From Ricordea florida (lineage: Eukaryota; Cnidaria; Anthozoa; Corallimorpharia; Ricordeidae): 64,000 nucleotides of DNA. The notes beneath the pieces are model-generated. The model was not told where the DNA came from, did not search any database, and saw only the letters and a list, made by a program, of their open reading frames with translations. Positions 31,483-43,930 of this stretch are shown one piece after another (position 1 is the first letter of the stretch; the number at the start of each line of letters is the position of its first letter). Where the stretch lies: the NCBI GenBank assembly GCA_949710005.1, contig OX453276.1, positions 24,280,849 through 24,344,848 of the forward strand. Direction: 5' to 3'. Made by a program: the position numbers and the translations under genes.

Positions 31483-34400
31483 GGGTTTGAGTAGGAAAGA
31501 TAATAAGTGAGCACTTTTAATTTCGTTTCTGTTCCTTATTCTCAATATGCCAACCTCTTAGCTTCTGTTAATTACAACGTGCGAAACATCTTTTGCGGAA
31601 TTTGAAATCTGACACGCTGAATGACGTCAAAACACCCGTCAGAAGCGCATAATGCATATGTCACCCATAGGATTAGCCTCAGTGTGCAGGGGAGATATCA
31701 GGGGCTCAATTTTTTGCCTAAAACATATCTTAACGACGTTGCCGTTGTCTCACTAAAGTCCTTCTACATGTATGCATGTTTTCATTATTATGCGCGATCG
31801 GTTGAAAACGCCCAGTCAAAGAATTTATCCGCAATGTATTAACCGCGCGCATGTTTGCTAGTAAAGACAACGGTAATATCTTTATCGATAATGTATCATC
31901 GTTAATGGTATTTATTCATTATTAGCTGTTCATCAAATGAGACAAGGAAAATCACTGGAAAAAGATATTTGAAAACTTTGCTGCTTCGTTTGTCCGTGTT
32001 TTAAACATCTCCGCTTTCAAAAAGGTCAGCTCAGGAATCGTTAAACAGTAAGGAATCAAATTGTGGAACTTACAAGGGGATGTTAGCCGAAAACTTGATT
32101 AATAAATATATTGCAAAGAACTCGGTTTAACGTAAAAACATATAAATCGAATACATTCCGTAATGAAATGTAATAAAATTTCGATTTGGACCAATTAAAT
32201 TCAGATGGTTGACTGACCGAACCTTTTCGCTTGATTTCATATGTGATATTTCTTCTAAAAGAAAATCATTTAACTGTTTAAACACTTTTTGACGCAAAAA
32301 AGCAATTTATTTTAAGAAGGGCAATTAAAGGTTGTCCAAACTGAGAGAATTATTCAGGAGCTGTTGTGAGAATGATTCTGTTGATAAAATATATCTTCCC
32401 TGGTCAGAAATTTTCAAGGAATTCGTATCTGTTCTTGCATTAATTTATTAGGTTTATTTGTGTTATTTTACAGGTAACCTCTTATCTTCTCACCTGCATA
32501 CGTTTAAGTCAATATTATTAAGCTCTGTTTGCCGACACTCACTTGGAATAGCCAAGAGAAAATGAGCGAATAGCGTATTAGTATTATTGTTACGTACAAA
32601 CTTTTTCATGTTGTCAAGTATAAACTTCTTCATGTTTTATTTCACAAACTTCAACTCTCTTCTACTAAATAATTTTTTTCTCTTTAATTTTTTCTCAACC
32701 GAAAAATACCATTGATTCTCTTTGCCATATTTTAACATCTTTGCGTCAACAGGTACTTTCTTCAAACAACCATAGACGATAAATTTTGAAAACAAGCTAT
32801 GAATAATCTTTCCACGATTGCATTGATGCCTTTGTAAATCCAGTCTTTTTCCAGTTTTTATTTTTTTTTTGCAGCGGTAACAAACATAGAGGAGACGTCT
32901 CACTATTCTTTGTGTACTTGTTCCACTTTGCGCGTTGTAATCTCAAAAAGAATCCCTTTACCAAACCTCAGTTCATCGCTTAATTCCAATAATAATTTCA
33001 AAAAGTCATTCCCTCTTTAATTTGCAGAGAAACGAAACTATGTCATCGTTCAGTGAGAGCATCACATTCAACATTCAGTGATAACGCCCACAATGTTGGT
33101 TCTGCCTGAAGTAATAGCTGTGTATTTTTTCTTTTTTTGCAGTTTTATTCTAAACTCTTTATTCCGCCACTGGGCTGGGCTTAGAAAATCCTCGTTAAAA
33201 TCGTCTGTCTTTCATATCACAATCATTATGATCATGCAAAGATGGAAAAACAAATGACGAAATATCTTGTTCATGCAAAAAACTGCGAATAATAAAATCT
33301 TCGCCTGTTAATCTCATTTTATATCTTCTTGTAATTGCCTGTCTCATTTCAACGGTCTTTCAACCCTCAGTGCTTCAGTTCTTATCACATCTTATCACAT
33401 TGACGTCGTTAGACCGTTTAAGAAGAGAGAAACCAGCTCAAAACGGCTATTTGAAACCTCCTAGAGAACAACACAGTAAAAAAAATAATAAGTAATGAAA
33501 GTTTCTGGACTTTTATTTTACTACAAATTGTGTCACGTCTCTCCGAAGCGACCGTTTATTAGGTAAAATTTGGATTCCCAAAAAAAAATATATAAATGAC
33601 ATACCATTTCTAATTATAAAACACTTTCGAAACTTGCAAATTGAGTACTGGCCATAAACCGGCAAAACTTCTACTCATCTACTCTTTTTTTTTGGTCGTC
33701 ATAATGTTCGCCAAGCTTCCAAGGTACTGTACTATGCATTAATACATTTGATATTGTTTTCTAGCTCCCATTTTTTTCATCTAGAATAGATATTACCTCT
33801 TTAAAGCACTTATAAAAGATTTTAATTCTAGGGGAAAAAATTTGTGATAAAAAAATAACGATGCAGCCTAAATTAGTAAACTATCGCGAAAAAATATCGT
33901 TTCAATGTTGAGAATTTGTCTCAGTTTTACTTACGTTAAATCCGTGAAGACTGTAATCTTGCGTCTTCTCCTGCTTTTGAGGTGAATCTTGTTTCGCAAC
34001 AAATTAAACGAAATAAAAGTCGCAAATCATCAGCCTCGCCTATTTTTGATGACGCACCTTTTAGCTAAGTACGTAATGCTCATTTTTGCTTCGATCATGT
34101 TTCATAATGGCAAGCTCTAATAAATTCATTGGACTGCTTGCACACGCTGTCACAGTTAGAGTTTGTGTTTAAGATAGCTCACTCATCATAAGAAAACCGT
34201 TTTAGAGATTGAATCAGCAGTTGATTTCCTTTTACGTCCTACTAAGGCTATTCAATGTCTACTCAAACTCCGTATTGATAAAAGCCAAACTAGAATTCAT
34301 CTTGCACTGTAGTTCTTTAGGGAGTTTTGTTCGTCAATGCAGCCGTTGTATCGCATGATTCTGAGTTTGTGGATAGCCATCGCAATTGATATCTGTGTAT

Positions 34401-34511
34401 CAAATACGAGATAAAGCGTTTTATTACATATCAAACACAGACAATTTTGACAAAATTCAAGGTGTTTGATATGTGATGAATCACCCACGTGGAACACTAA
34501 ATACGGCTTCT
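31483..34511. other. non-coding region of copy B
   Basis: Counterpart of 9325-12536. AT-rich, no convincing exon. It lacks the 172-bp MITE of copy A. Confidence 0.55.
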
Positions 34512-35957
34512 TAAAAACAACAAGTCAACAACAACTTTATTTCAGTATTACTCGGGCTACTACCACAGGTAGCCCGAGTCTAGGTTTACCTTTTCGGTCT
34601 ATCAGTCTATCGACAACGTCGCAAATCGGACTACCCGCAGAGGCCTTTGGGTATTGCTATTATGAAAACAAAGCTGCGCACGTGGTCATCAAGTTATTGC
34701 ACCGTCGATGTTGGATGCGAAAGATGTGTGCCCTGCTTTTGTTCGGGTTTCTCCTTGGAATGCTCACATCGCTTTTACAAACGCAGACGCCGTTCGCGGT
34801 AGACCTACCCAAAACTACAACAGTGAGCACTTTTCGGCCAGTCGTTCCGCGAACTCAAAGAGAACTAAATGATAGCCATGAAAGCAAACTATGAAGCTGC
34901 GATAAACTCTGAACTATCTTTGAAAGCCAATGTTATGCACATGAGTACTACTAACTGCTGTATTGTCAGCTACAGTTGTCATTGGGATCCAAAAGCTGAA
35001 GTTAATACACGAATTTTTACAGCGACAAGACAGACGCGTCGTTGGATGCCTCGAGTCAACAATTTGTTCAAGACAACATTAGGCGAATAAAGGAGGTTAT
35101 AAGGATTTTTTTCATCCAATTTAAATTTTGGTAACATTTTTGGATGAAGTTTTCTCAATTACGGTCTGTCTCATGCGTGGTCGCGGGGAAAGTAGTTGCA
35201 AGACAAAAACTTGACAACAAAAGCTTGATAACGCTCAAAGTTAGATTACGCTTGCAGGTGAAACGGTTGACGTTACAAAGGATTGCTATACACAATGTTA
35301 TTTAAGACTGTTTCTAAAATCTATTTAACTTGTTGTTTGTTTATAATAAAGTTCTTGGTAATTATGACCGCAAAACGGCTAACAAAGCTATTAACTCGGA
35401 GACTATGTTTGTCAGCCCGAATTCCCTCGGGCCTCTTTTCAAAACCATGTCTGGATTCTTTTCTTATCCAAACTCAACTTTTTTTCTTGCCCGCGTGTTC
35501 GTGTGGAAAGACATTAGCGGGAACAGGGCCAAAAAGGCTAAATCGGAAGAATAGTATATCCGATTGAGGTGTAGTATTGTTGTTTTTCCCACATATCGCT
35601 TTTTCACCTTCGATAACTGGCATCAGGTTTCACAATTTTTTCTACCGTGGGAACCAAGAAAGCTGATTGCTCAACATTAATCGGATAAGTAAACAAACAC
35701 AATTATTATTGAAATTTCTATAAAACCTTAGACATCTTTCCGATAAAATCGCTCAGGTTAAACACGTCGACAAGAATTGCGGTGCGATATACAGTCTAGT
35801 TGGTTTTTTGCGGTCGTGGAACCAGCCATATAGTATACAATACGTATATACAGAACTTAGGCGTAAACTGACATTCACGTTTAGCCGTATTATAAAATGT
35901 AGCCCGAGTGAACGCTCCCGAAAGCGTCTAGTTTAACTAAATATAACAGTTAGTGGA
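34512..35957. mobile_element. retroelement-like insertion with possible captured coding sequence
   Basis: Copy A is continuous here (near 12,536). The insertion is bracketed by cggcttct/tggcttct. The right part (about 35,548-35,935) is a repeat shared with 48,484-48,878. A plus-strand frame (34,466-34,894) contains a membrane-anchor-like segment, MCALLLFGFLLGMLTSLL, preceded by HRRCWMRK. That resembles the start of a type II Golgi enzyme, but no catalytic domain follows and no function is assigned. Confidence 0.55.
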
Positions 35958-36100
35958 TGGCTTCTCGAATAAAATTGTTCACAAAAAAAAATTAAACATG
36001 CAAAAAAAAAATATAGTAGAGCCCTGTTGCATCAGATATCCAAACACGTCACGCTGCTTGATTTCCTTTATCTTTCTCTTATGCATATTATTAAGTTTAA

Positions 36101-37753
36101 GGTTACGGAACAGGTTCGCGGGTGCGTTGCGCAAAACCATCCTCACGGGCGCGTAATTTTAGGAAACTGCCTAAACCTATACATCATTTTAAAGCTTATA
36201 GAACCTAGAACGGTGATAAAATGTTTTTAACTTGCGAAATTCAATATTAAACGAGCTGCGATCAGTCAAGTGCAAATCGACCGATGCTTATAAATGCGGC
36301 AAACTCGCGTCGGATTTTGACCTTATCAAGAAAACAATGACTGCATGATACTCAGCAGATGTTTGTCTTCAAAAGTGTGTCGGGGATTTTTTAGATCAGC
36401 TTTCAAAACAAAGTTATTATAATTTAAAGTTGGTTGTCGAGCTCTTCTTGGATGGAGACAGCATTAGGACTTATATCTTCTAAACGAAAAAGAAATCGGC
36501 AAAAGCCCGACACACTTTTGAAGATGAGGGTTTCGTGCACCGTTGGGCGAAATTTCATGATTCTACGATAAATTCCTGCATGCGAAGTATCAGCTCAAAG
36601 ATGGCAAATTCAAAAAAAAAATTAGCCGAGAAATACGGCGTAGAAGGTTTAGTCAACATAACACGCCCCCTGGGAGTGGTTTTCCGGATTGTCACCTTCA
36701 TACACCAATCAGGTCCCATCTCCTGGTGTGTGCCGAACTCGCGGGAAAATGGTGGTGGATCAGTTATTTCAAGATCAAGGTTTCCTTCGCGGACAATTCA
36801 AACGCGGACACGCATGCAAGGCATATTTTCTAGTTTTCTCGCTCTTCCACGCAATGGGAAAAACTAAGACTGGCCGAGCCAATACGAACAAGAGGTCGAA
36901 AAACAAGAGATCGACAAAAGCTTCGAATCAAACAGCGGACACTCTTCGTTTTGGCATTGTAGAATCCACTCGCCAGCTATTCCAGCTCTTGACTTCTGTT
37001 TAAGTTTTATATCCGACCCGCATTTTCGGCAGCTGGTTGACTCGTCGAGGCCTGCTTGCAAATTTCGCGTGTCAAATATTACGCAGCGTTGTTCGCTGTC
37101 AGATCGTGCATCATCAGACTCGTCCGATGAAGATGAAGTACTTGTGGAATCTGCATCTTTGGAATCCAATCCTTTGTCAACCACCTTCGGCTTACTTTCT
37201 TCGCGAACATCAGAGCTCATTATTTTTCTTCTGCTTGTTGAAGGAGTCGAAATAGCAGCGGTATTTTCTTCCTCGCGATTGTTCAATGGCGGCGAATACC
37301 ATGAACCTTTGTCACTCTCCGCCAGCGAACCTTTCTTCTTTTCACAAAAATTTCCCTTTGCTTTTTTTTTTTTTCGAGACCGCCCATCGGCCTTTTGAAC
37401 CCAAGGGCTTTTGTTTCGCTTTCTTTTCTTTCCTCTTTCCATCAAAAACTACACAAGAACAAGCCAGCAGCGGACAAGCGACGGAAGCAACGCAATGTTG
37501 ACATTTGTTGTCATGCTCTGTTGGAAGCCACTCTCCCGCGCTAAATTCCCAGGAGGTCCAGCGGTGTTGACAGCTCAACACCTTTAGACTGTGACGTAAT
37601 GAGTCACGCAAAAAAGGAAATTTGCGATATCTCTGGAGCGAAAAGAGATTTCGAATTTATTTTTTCTGCTAAAGAAAGCCTGGACCACATAGTTTATGTA
37701 TGCCAAAAATCTCAATTTTGTAAAAATTTGACCTGCGAACCTGTTCCGTAACC
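36101..37753 (-). mobile_element. 1.65 kb TTAA-flanked DNA transposon remnant
   Basis: TIRs ggttacggaacaggttcgc (left) and its complement (right) are flanked by TTAA at 36097-36100 and 37754-37757; copy A has a single tttaagg there. On the minus strand a frame at 36864-37445 has a lysine/serine-rich N-terminus (nuclear-localisation-like). It then has a zinc-ribbon-like block: FDTRNLQAGLDEST, CRKCGSDIK, GEWILQCQNEECPLF. This resembles the N-terminal region of Mutator-like transposases seen in cnidarian TEs; that link is from memory and tentative. The catalytic part is missing. Confidence 0.75.
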
Positions 37754-37890
37754 TTAAGGAGCGAAAGAGAATTGGTTCTTTTTCGGTTTTCTCCTGTTTT
37801 CTTGAAAGGGGATAACCACAAAGTACACACGTCTAGTTGACATCGCCAAGCTCCAGGATTACAGTCGGTGGTAAGTGGGATATAGTTTAT

Positions 37891-38366
37891 TTAGCAGCTC
37901 GAAGAATCGAAAATAAGAGCCGGTATTTGACCGCTCTTTACGGAAGAACCATTGCTACTTTTCGCCGATTTCATGAAACTAACGCTGACCCCTGAGCACT
38001 GGGTTCTTGAAGTCCCGTCCTTGTGATAAAAGGAGTTTGGGCCTTGTATCAATGTCACTGCTGTGTAAATCAAACCAGGACGCAGTGAAATATCTTGAGT
38101 AAAATACACGTTATACGTTTTGTCAGAAGACTTGGAATTGTATCGCCCAGTCTTCTCTGCAATCAAAGAACTCCCTTGGTACAGACGGATGGTGACGTTA
38201 TAGTTCCCTGATCCCGTGTTAACTCCCCAGAGACGATAGCCCCGCAATTTGACTACACCACTGGGTTGGAAATCAATAGCGTCTTGATTGCCACTATAAT
38301 AGCTCCAATAGCTCCATCCACGGGCGGGCTGTTTGGATTGGCTGCGCCAACAGTCACAGTCTTTCA
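37891..38366 (-). CDS. exon 4: PHR domain
   Basis: 476 bases ending in TAA. It starts [18 protein letters not shown] and shows the PHR pattern [39 protein letters not shown]. Copy A has an extra codon after the acceptor and a three-codon shortening at WSYWSYYSG. Confidence 0.87.
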
Positions 38367-41300
38367 CTGCAGTGAAAAATCAAACTGAAATCAGTGTAAC
38401 ATGTGCACTATCTATCTCCACACAACTAGATAATAGCCCACACTATACTTTCAAAGAAAGATGTCTCCTCCAACCGTTCCCCAACACAAAAAAAACTCCC
38501 TTATAATGTCTCCTGTATAAATAATAAAACATATAATCAAACTGTATAACATGAAGGTGGGGTATTAGACTACGATCTCTGAACTTCGAAATTCATAATT
38601 GAATGACTAAAGTTCATTTGAGTTCGATTACCGTACGCTGGATTGCTCTGACTGTGTCTTTTATATGGGAACAAGACTCTTCAAAGAGGATGTTAAATAG
38701 GTGTTCATGGCATTGCTGCCATTCAACATTTTAATCACCTGTCTTTTGAACTGCTACGTTCATTCGGATCCTTTTCGTTCCCAGGCTATTGATTGCCACG
38801 CACTCATACAAACCGCTGTCCGCAGGCCTCAGGTTTCTTATTGTCAGATTACCGTCCCTCAACCCAGTCCTGCTCAGAGGAAATGGCTGTATCAACCTGG
38901 TCCAGTTTAATACTGGGTCTGGATAGCCTTGAGCTTGGCACGTTGCTTGTAAGTCGGAACCCTCGACTGGTGTTACGAGCGATGGTGGAACTTGAATAAA
39001 AACGGGGAGTCCTGAATAGAAGACATATTAAACGAAACAGCAGAACACTGTTAGCTTCTAAATGGATAACTGTCTTTAAAAATATATCTATTGTCTCTGC
39101 ACATAGTTTTAAAGGGGTGGGCACTCTGTATAGTATGGTACAGAGAGAACCACACTGTATAGAAAAACAAACAGTACTACAGTACAGAAATGTTCAGTAG
39201 CTTTCCCAAGAATAGTCACACTGCATGGTTTGATCTACAGATGAAAAAGTTAGAACAACACTGTATAGTAAAACAAACAGTACCACAGTACAGTACTGTT
39301 CACTGCATGGTTTGATCCACAGATGAAAAATTTAGAACCACAATGTATAGTAAAACAAACAGTACCACAGCACAGTACTGTTCAGTAGTTTTACAAAGAA
39401 TGGTCACACTGCATGGTTTTATCCACAGATTGATCCGTAGCATTTCAACGAATTGACCGTCAGTTGAATATTGAGAGCCACATTTTATATAGTAAAACAA
39501 ACAGTTTCTCAGTGGAATGTTAAATGGTTTAATTGATGGAGAAAAATCTTAAAGCCACTCACTTTGTATAACAAAGCAAACATAAGAATGACTGAGATTT
39601 TCAATAAATGGTCAAAAGAGTCAGTGACAAGAAACGTGACTCCTATATCAGGTCTGGCCATTAGTTAAGTCACTAAACTATCCATTTTAGAGCCTCTTTC
39701 AGTGCCCGAAAATTAGCAAAGCAATTTAACTAGGACACTTATTAATTAATTAAACTATATTAGTAAGTGTATCCAGGACTCACCTCTAACAGTTAAGTTT
39801 CCACTGCTCTCAGCTGACCCAAGTATATTTTCTGCAACACACGAGTACCGCCCAGCATCACTGTAATTCAACCGTCTAATTTGTAATACTCCTTCTCCTT
39901 TTATGGTAAACTTTAATCCTGGTGAAATCTTTACGTTGTTGAATTTCCATTCAATCTTTGGCCTGGGATTTCCACTAGCTGTGCAATAAAAATCTGTTTT
40001 GCCTCCTTCGTTCCTTGCCTGTTCAGCCGGTGATACCACAACTTCAGGGGCTGAAATTGATTCTCCTGGTTTCCCAGTCTCTCCTCGTGTTCCCGGCATG
40101 CCCTTCGTTCCAGGATCTCCTTTCTCCCCTTTTGGTCCCGGGGGCCCCATAACTCCCTGTTTTCCGTATTTTCCCGGTGGTCCCATGATACCTGGAGACC
40201 CTTTCCTCCCTGTAACTCCCTTCTTTCCCCTCCGGCCCCGTGAACCTTTGGCACCTCGAACTCCTGGAGATCCGGGGGGACCAGCGGGACACACCGTTTC
40301 ATTGGACCGACAATACTTGACAGGTATGAATTCTTTTAAGTGTCTGGTAATCTGTTGACGGACGTCATCAATACTGAGGGATCGTGTGGGATTGTTACCA
40401 CTTTGTCGACGATATCTTTGTTTTGACATTTCTGAAGTCCAAAACAGGTCTAAAGCAGGATGGAGAAGACGTTTTAAAGTTTATTTCGCAATTAGATGCC
40501 AATAAATAAGTATCGTGCGTGTAATCGAGGGATTTCCTAATCTCTTTATCACATTAGGGACGGATCATTATAAAAGTGATGAGGGGAGGGGGTGGGGAAA
40601 AGAACAAAAAAAAATTCATGCAAGGGAAAATGCCCCAAAAAAAAATTCATGCAAAGAAGAAGGGAAAAAAATAATTCATCCAGAAGGAAGGTCCAATTGT
40701 GACTTTTTCACACGTAGTAAAAAAAATTCGTGCAGAGGGGTTCACCTGAAAAAAAAAATTCCTGCACAAGCAGTGAGCGAAAAAAAAATTCGTGCAAGCA
40801 GGAGCCCAATGGGCTCTTGGTGCAAGCTGAAAATTCCCCACCCACCCCCCCCCCCCCATCACTTTTCTAATGGTCCGTCTACCAGCGTTAAATCGCTTAT
40901 TCTGCTGTCTTATTGGGTACGCTACTGACTGTCTATTCTGTGATAGAAATTGAGTGATTAGCCTATAAACGCTGCTCTTGGCGTGATCGATTTGGCATTA
41001 AAAAAAGATACCAAACAACTACAGACTTTATTCCTAAAAATAATTCCGTTTAATGATGATTCAATCCCTGGTACAACAACACTGATGAGCTAGAAAGACG
41101 CACTTCCAAAAACGAGCTACACTCCGAGAGAATGAAGAAAGAAAACTGAAACTTAACACTGAAATTTACATGTCAATGTAGATGTGAAGAGCGATCATGA
41201 TGACACTTCATGTACAATGAAAATCCTGTGAATCCAACAGTCATTATTCAATAAAAAAGTAAACCTGACTGTCTTCTTGTCAACTTTTGATCGTCACACA

Positions 41301-42823
41301 GTAGAAATCGCGAACGAAGAATCCTAATGTTAAATATAAATAGCGTCCGTGAACTGATGAGGTGATGCCAGAAGTTAGCCGGGTTTGACGTCTAATCAGA
41401 GGCATTTTCTATGTGTTCTATACTTTGTCAAGATGAATATCTCATATTGCACATGAGGTTGTTTGTTCATTGTGATTTTACAGAGCAATTTTCATCAAGG
41501 GGAAAGCTGTATATACCTCTTACTAAGCAAGTTCGAGGTCCGTACTGTAAGTTACGGACCGAGTTTTTTCTTTCGGCCATAAATCCAAGCGGAAACAACG
41601 AGGATCCGTAACTTACAGTACGGACCGAGAAAACGAAGTTTAAGATATTTATTATATGTCAAAACAAACTTTTGAATTTAGCGGGCCGTACAGTGCAGTA
41701 CGGACCGCTGAAATTGACCCATCACAGCGCACGTACTAAATAAATTTCGTTAATTTGTATTCTCATTTTTATAGAAAAACTACAACCAAAACTACGCTCA
41801 TTCTATTGAATTATAAAAAACATCTAACAACACTAAATTGCTACACTGTTTACAATATAGGAGTGCAAACTGCAACCTTTCGTCAATACGTTTAGGACTG
41901 CGTTTTATTTCTAGAACGAGTTTGACCGTTTTGCATTTTAAATGATAAATTTTCAGCTGTATATTATCAAATTGATATTGGCGTAAGGGACTTGCAATTT
42001 CACGTAATAAATGAAATGCGATATTTAGAGAAGAGAGAATTCGTTTGTAATTTATTGTTAACAGAAGGGGAATCAACGTTGACTCGTTCGTTGTCATAGA
42101 GAACTTATTAAAGCAGTTCGTTTTCGGTTGGAGTCCGTAATACTGCGGTACATCTCTTGAACCGCGCAAGACAAGCGTTACCTAGGGCAGGCTATTTTAA
42201 ACAAGGTTCGACCTAATTTAACAAAGCTGTTGTCTGAATTGATTTGAGACGCTCCAACGTAACCTGTCAATCTTGTTTTTACACACGGCCAGAATAACAC
42301 TGGGAATGAACTCGGCTTCATTAAATCAAGCGCTAATTGGTCAGTCAAAAACCCTTCAATTTTTTCTTCAAGGTCCTTAAAAACCACGGCATTAGTTGGA
42401 AAATGTTTAAATAGCCGCCCGTAATAGTTTAAGGTTATCAGTAGTTGTTTCTTTACAAGTAAGTAATCACGAATTTGAACAATAACCACTGAGCATGATT
42501 AATAAATAAAGTAGAACAAACCCACCATCGAACTGAGAATGCTGGTTTTCTACTGGTGTTTGTATCCCTACAGCAGCGCTCATTATCTTCTCACGAACAG
42601 TGTTGCTATGAATTCCTTTTTCTCCTGCGGTCGTCAACCCAGTCTCGACAAAACCCGCACCAGGAAGCTTCTTCACGTGGTCTTCTAACATAGACAGACG
42701 GTCGTTCATCATTCCATTTTTGACCCATAGAATTGCAGTGCAAAATGCTAAAGCAACCGAGAGAAACGAAGGCTTCACGGAGGGGAGAAACTCGCGAACG
42801 CGTTGCGATTTAGACTTCTCCAT
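37891..42823 (-). CDS. type II membrane collagen - Ig - Ig - PHR protein (complete, 4 exons)
   Basis: Exons 42526-42823, 39784-40431, 38739-39011 and 37891-38366 join with phase 1 at every junction to give 1695 bases, 564 aa. ATG is at 42823, because the next upstream frame lacks a better context and a short cytosolic N-terminus fits. Domains: TM helix at about residues 18-38, RYRRQ furin-like site near 105-109, about 25 Gly-X-Y triplets (150-225), Ig domains (about 227-315 and 316-406), PHR domain (about 415-564). A TM followed by collagen and a terminal globular domain recalls colmedins such as gliomedin, but the head is different. Topology predicts all but the N-terminus outside the cell. 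The last exon was duplicated to 12781-13247. Confidence 0.85.
38739..39011 (-). CDS. exon 3: Ig-2
   Basis: 273 bases, phase 1-1, acceptor attcag, donor ACAG|gtgatt. It contains [15 protein letters not shown] and [15 protein letters not shown], the Cys/Trp/DxGxYxC pattern of an Ig domain. It lies just right of the duplication breakpoint (38,659), so copy A lacks it. Confidence 0.86.
39150..39520. repeat. intronic tandem repeat of about 85-130 bp units
   Basis: Three to four copies of a unit with gtatagtaaaacaaacagta, cagtactgttcagtag and cactgcatggttt, in the intron between the two Ig exons. Confidence 0.8.
39784..40431 (-). CDS. exon 2: furin-like site, collagen, Ig-1
   Basis: 648 bases, acceptor cttcag, donor AGAG|gtgagt. 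It encodes KQRYRRQSG, a cysteine pair ([10 protein letters not shown]), then Gly-X-Y repeats such as [19 protein letters not shown]. An I-set-type Ig domain follows: [15 protein letters not shown] and [15 protein letters not shown]. Confidence 0.88.
40559..40879. mobile_element. MITE with G/C-run ends
   Basis: Inverted ends gacggatcattataaaagtg and its near complement enclose several aaaaaaattcatgca motifs. It lies in intron 1 of the collagen gene. Confidence 0.7.
41536..41706. repeat. cluster of short perfect palindromes
   Basis: ggtccgtactgtaagttacg and related words occur three times as near-palindromes (41,538-41,564, 41,603-41,629, 41,684-41,706), the first two also inverted to each other. 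A possible foldback MITE. Confidence 0.6.
42526..42823 (-). CDS. exon 1: cytosolic tail + TM
   Basis: Starts [20 protein letters not shown], then the TM segment [15 protein letters not shown], then [14 protein letters not shown], which could form a short coiled coil. Basic residues precede the helix, favouring N-in topology. Donor GATG|gtgggt, phase 1. Confidence 0.82.
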
Positions 42824-42929
42824 ATCTGTTCGATGAAAACGGGAAGTCGAAAGGAAATTATGGGAGCCTTGCCAAGATATATATTCACCAAAGGGTGTCA
42901 TCTGAACTGTTAGATGAATCACGTTTCAA

Positions 42930-43930
42930 TTCATGTCTCAATTCATGACATTTTTATCGAAAGGTCAAGCATAATGTCTGGGTGTGTTGCAACTAGTAAT
43001 AAGATAAAAGGTAAAAATTGTGCCAGTCAGTCAGTCAGTTACTATTTGCCTTGATCACGATTATGTGTCTCTGTTACATCTTTTACATCTGGTCAATCCG
43101 CTGAAAGGAATTGAGGAATTTAGTCCGGAGGGGCGCTGTAGGTCGCTCTAATCCAGTGGCCTCATGTAACGAAGCAATTTGTGAAAAATGGAAATTTCAG
43201 TTATGAATGAAGATTTTCGTAGAACAAGACGACTTCATTCTGTATGCACACTCTTACCAGAAACCGGCTTGAATAACCTCTTACCTCCTTATTTTACTCT
43301 TAGGGTATTCTGCAATCTAGCATTATTTTACAAATATTGAAACTATCACTTCATATCAAAAACGTAGTTGACAGGGGCAGGCATAGCGTGAAATTTTGAA
43401 GGCGTACGCAGTGGAAGAAAAGCTTAGCGTTTCTTGTCGACGTTTATGGACCAATAAAAGTAGAAAGGAAATACTAACACAAAGACACCAATACAATGCA
43501 AAAACTTTATCAGTCATTCCGGTCATCCCAACTTAATGATAAAATATTTTCAGGGAACAAAAAAAAAATTTGTCCAGATCTCAGCTGATTTCAGCTGTAG
43601 GCACGGGTGTATTTGCGTATATGGACGGTACGCCCTTGAGGTGGTATATTGATAGTTCAAGATCCATTCCGTAGACACTATTACCATACTTTGAACAGGA
43701 AATTTAAATTTAGGTTAAATTTTTCGTGATTTTTAGTACACTCAAATGATAGCTTAGTAACTAACCTCTTGGTTAATCATTACAATTATTACAATTGTGC
43801 TGCGTGTATTCCTCAACAAATGTACAAATCTTGGAATCCCTTCACGACACCTTCGCCAATTGCAATGTTCACATAGCGCGGTTGTAGCTTACAAGATGCT
43901 TTTTAAAAAGACAAGTAGTATAGAAATGCT
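42930..43930. other. intergenic, upstream of the collagen-Ig-PHR gene
   Basis: No exon or repeat with clear ends seen. It contains a short gtcagtcagtcagt run. The gene's promoter should lie in its left part. Confidence 0.5.

Larger units (their letters stand above)
16980..38659. repeat. segmental duplication, copy B
   Basis: Second copy of the segment at 1-13,550, in direct orientation. It is about 8 kb longer because of private insertions at 17972-19108, 20714-22006, 23470-24852, 27535-28099, 29959-31482, 34512-35957 and 36101-37753. Each is recognised because copy A has uninterrupted sequence at the matching place. The right breakpoint (about 38,659) falls in the intron between the PHR exon and the second Ig exon of the collagen-Ig-PHR gene, so only the last exon of that gene was copied. 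Confidence 0.93.

Noticed and set aside
39999..40358. Pro-rich plus-strand frame
   Set aside because: Antisense of the collagen exon.
42178..42489. 103-codon minus-strand frame next to collagen exon 1
   Set aside because: Sits in intron 1; the in-phase junction from 42526 to 40431 makes it unnecessary, and no domain is seen.
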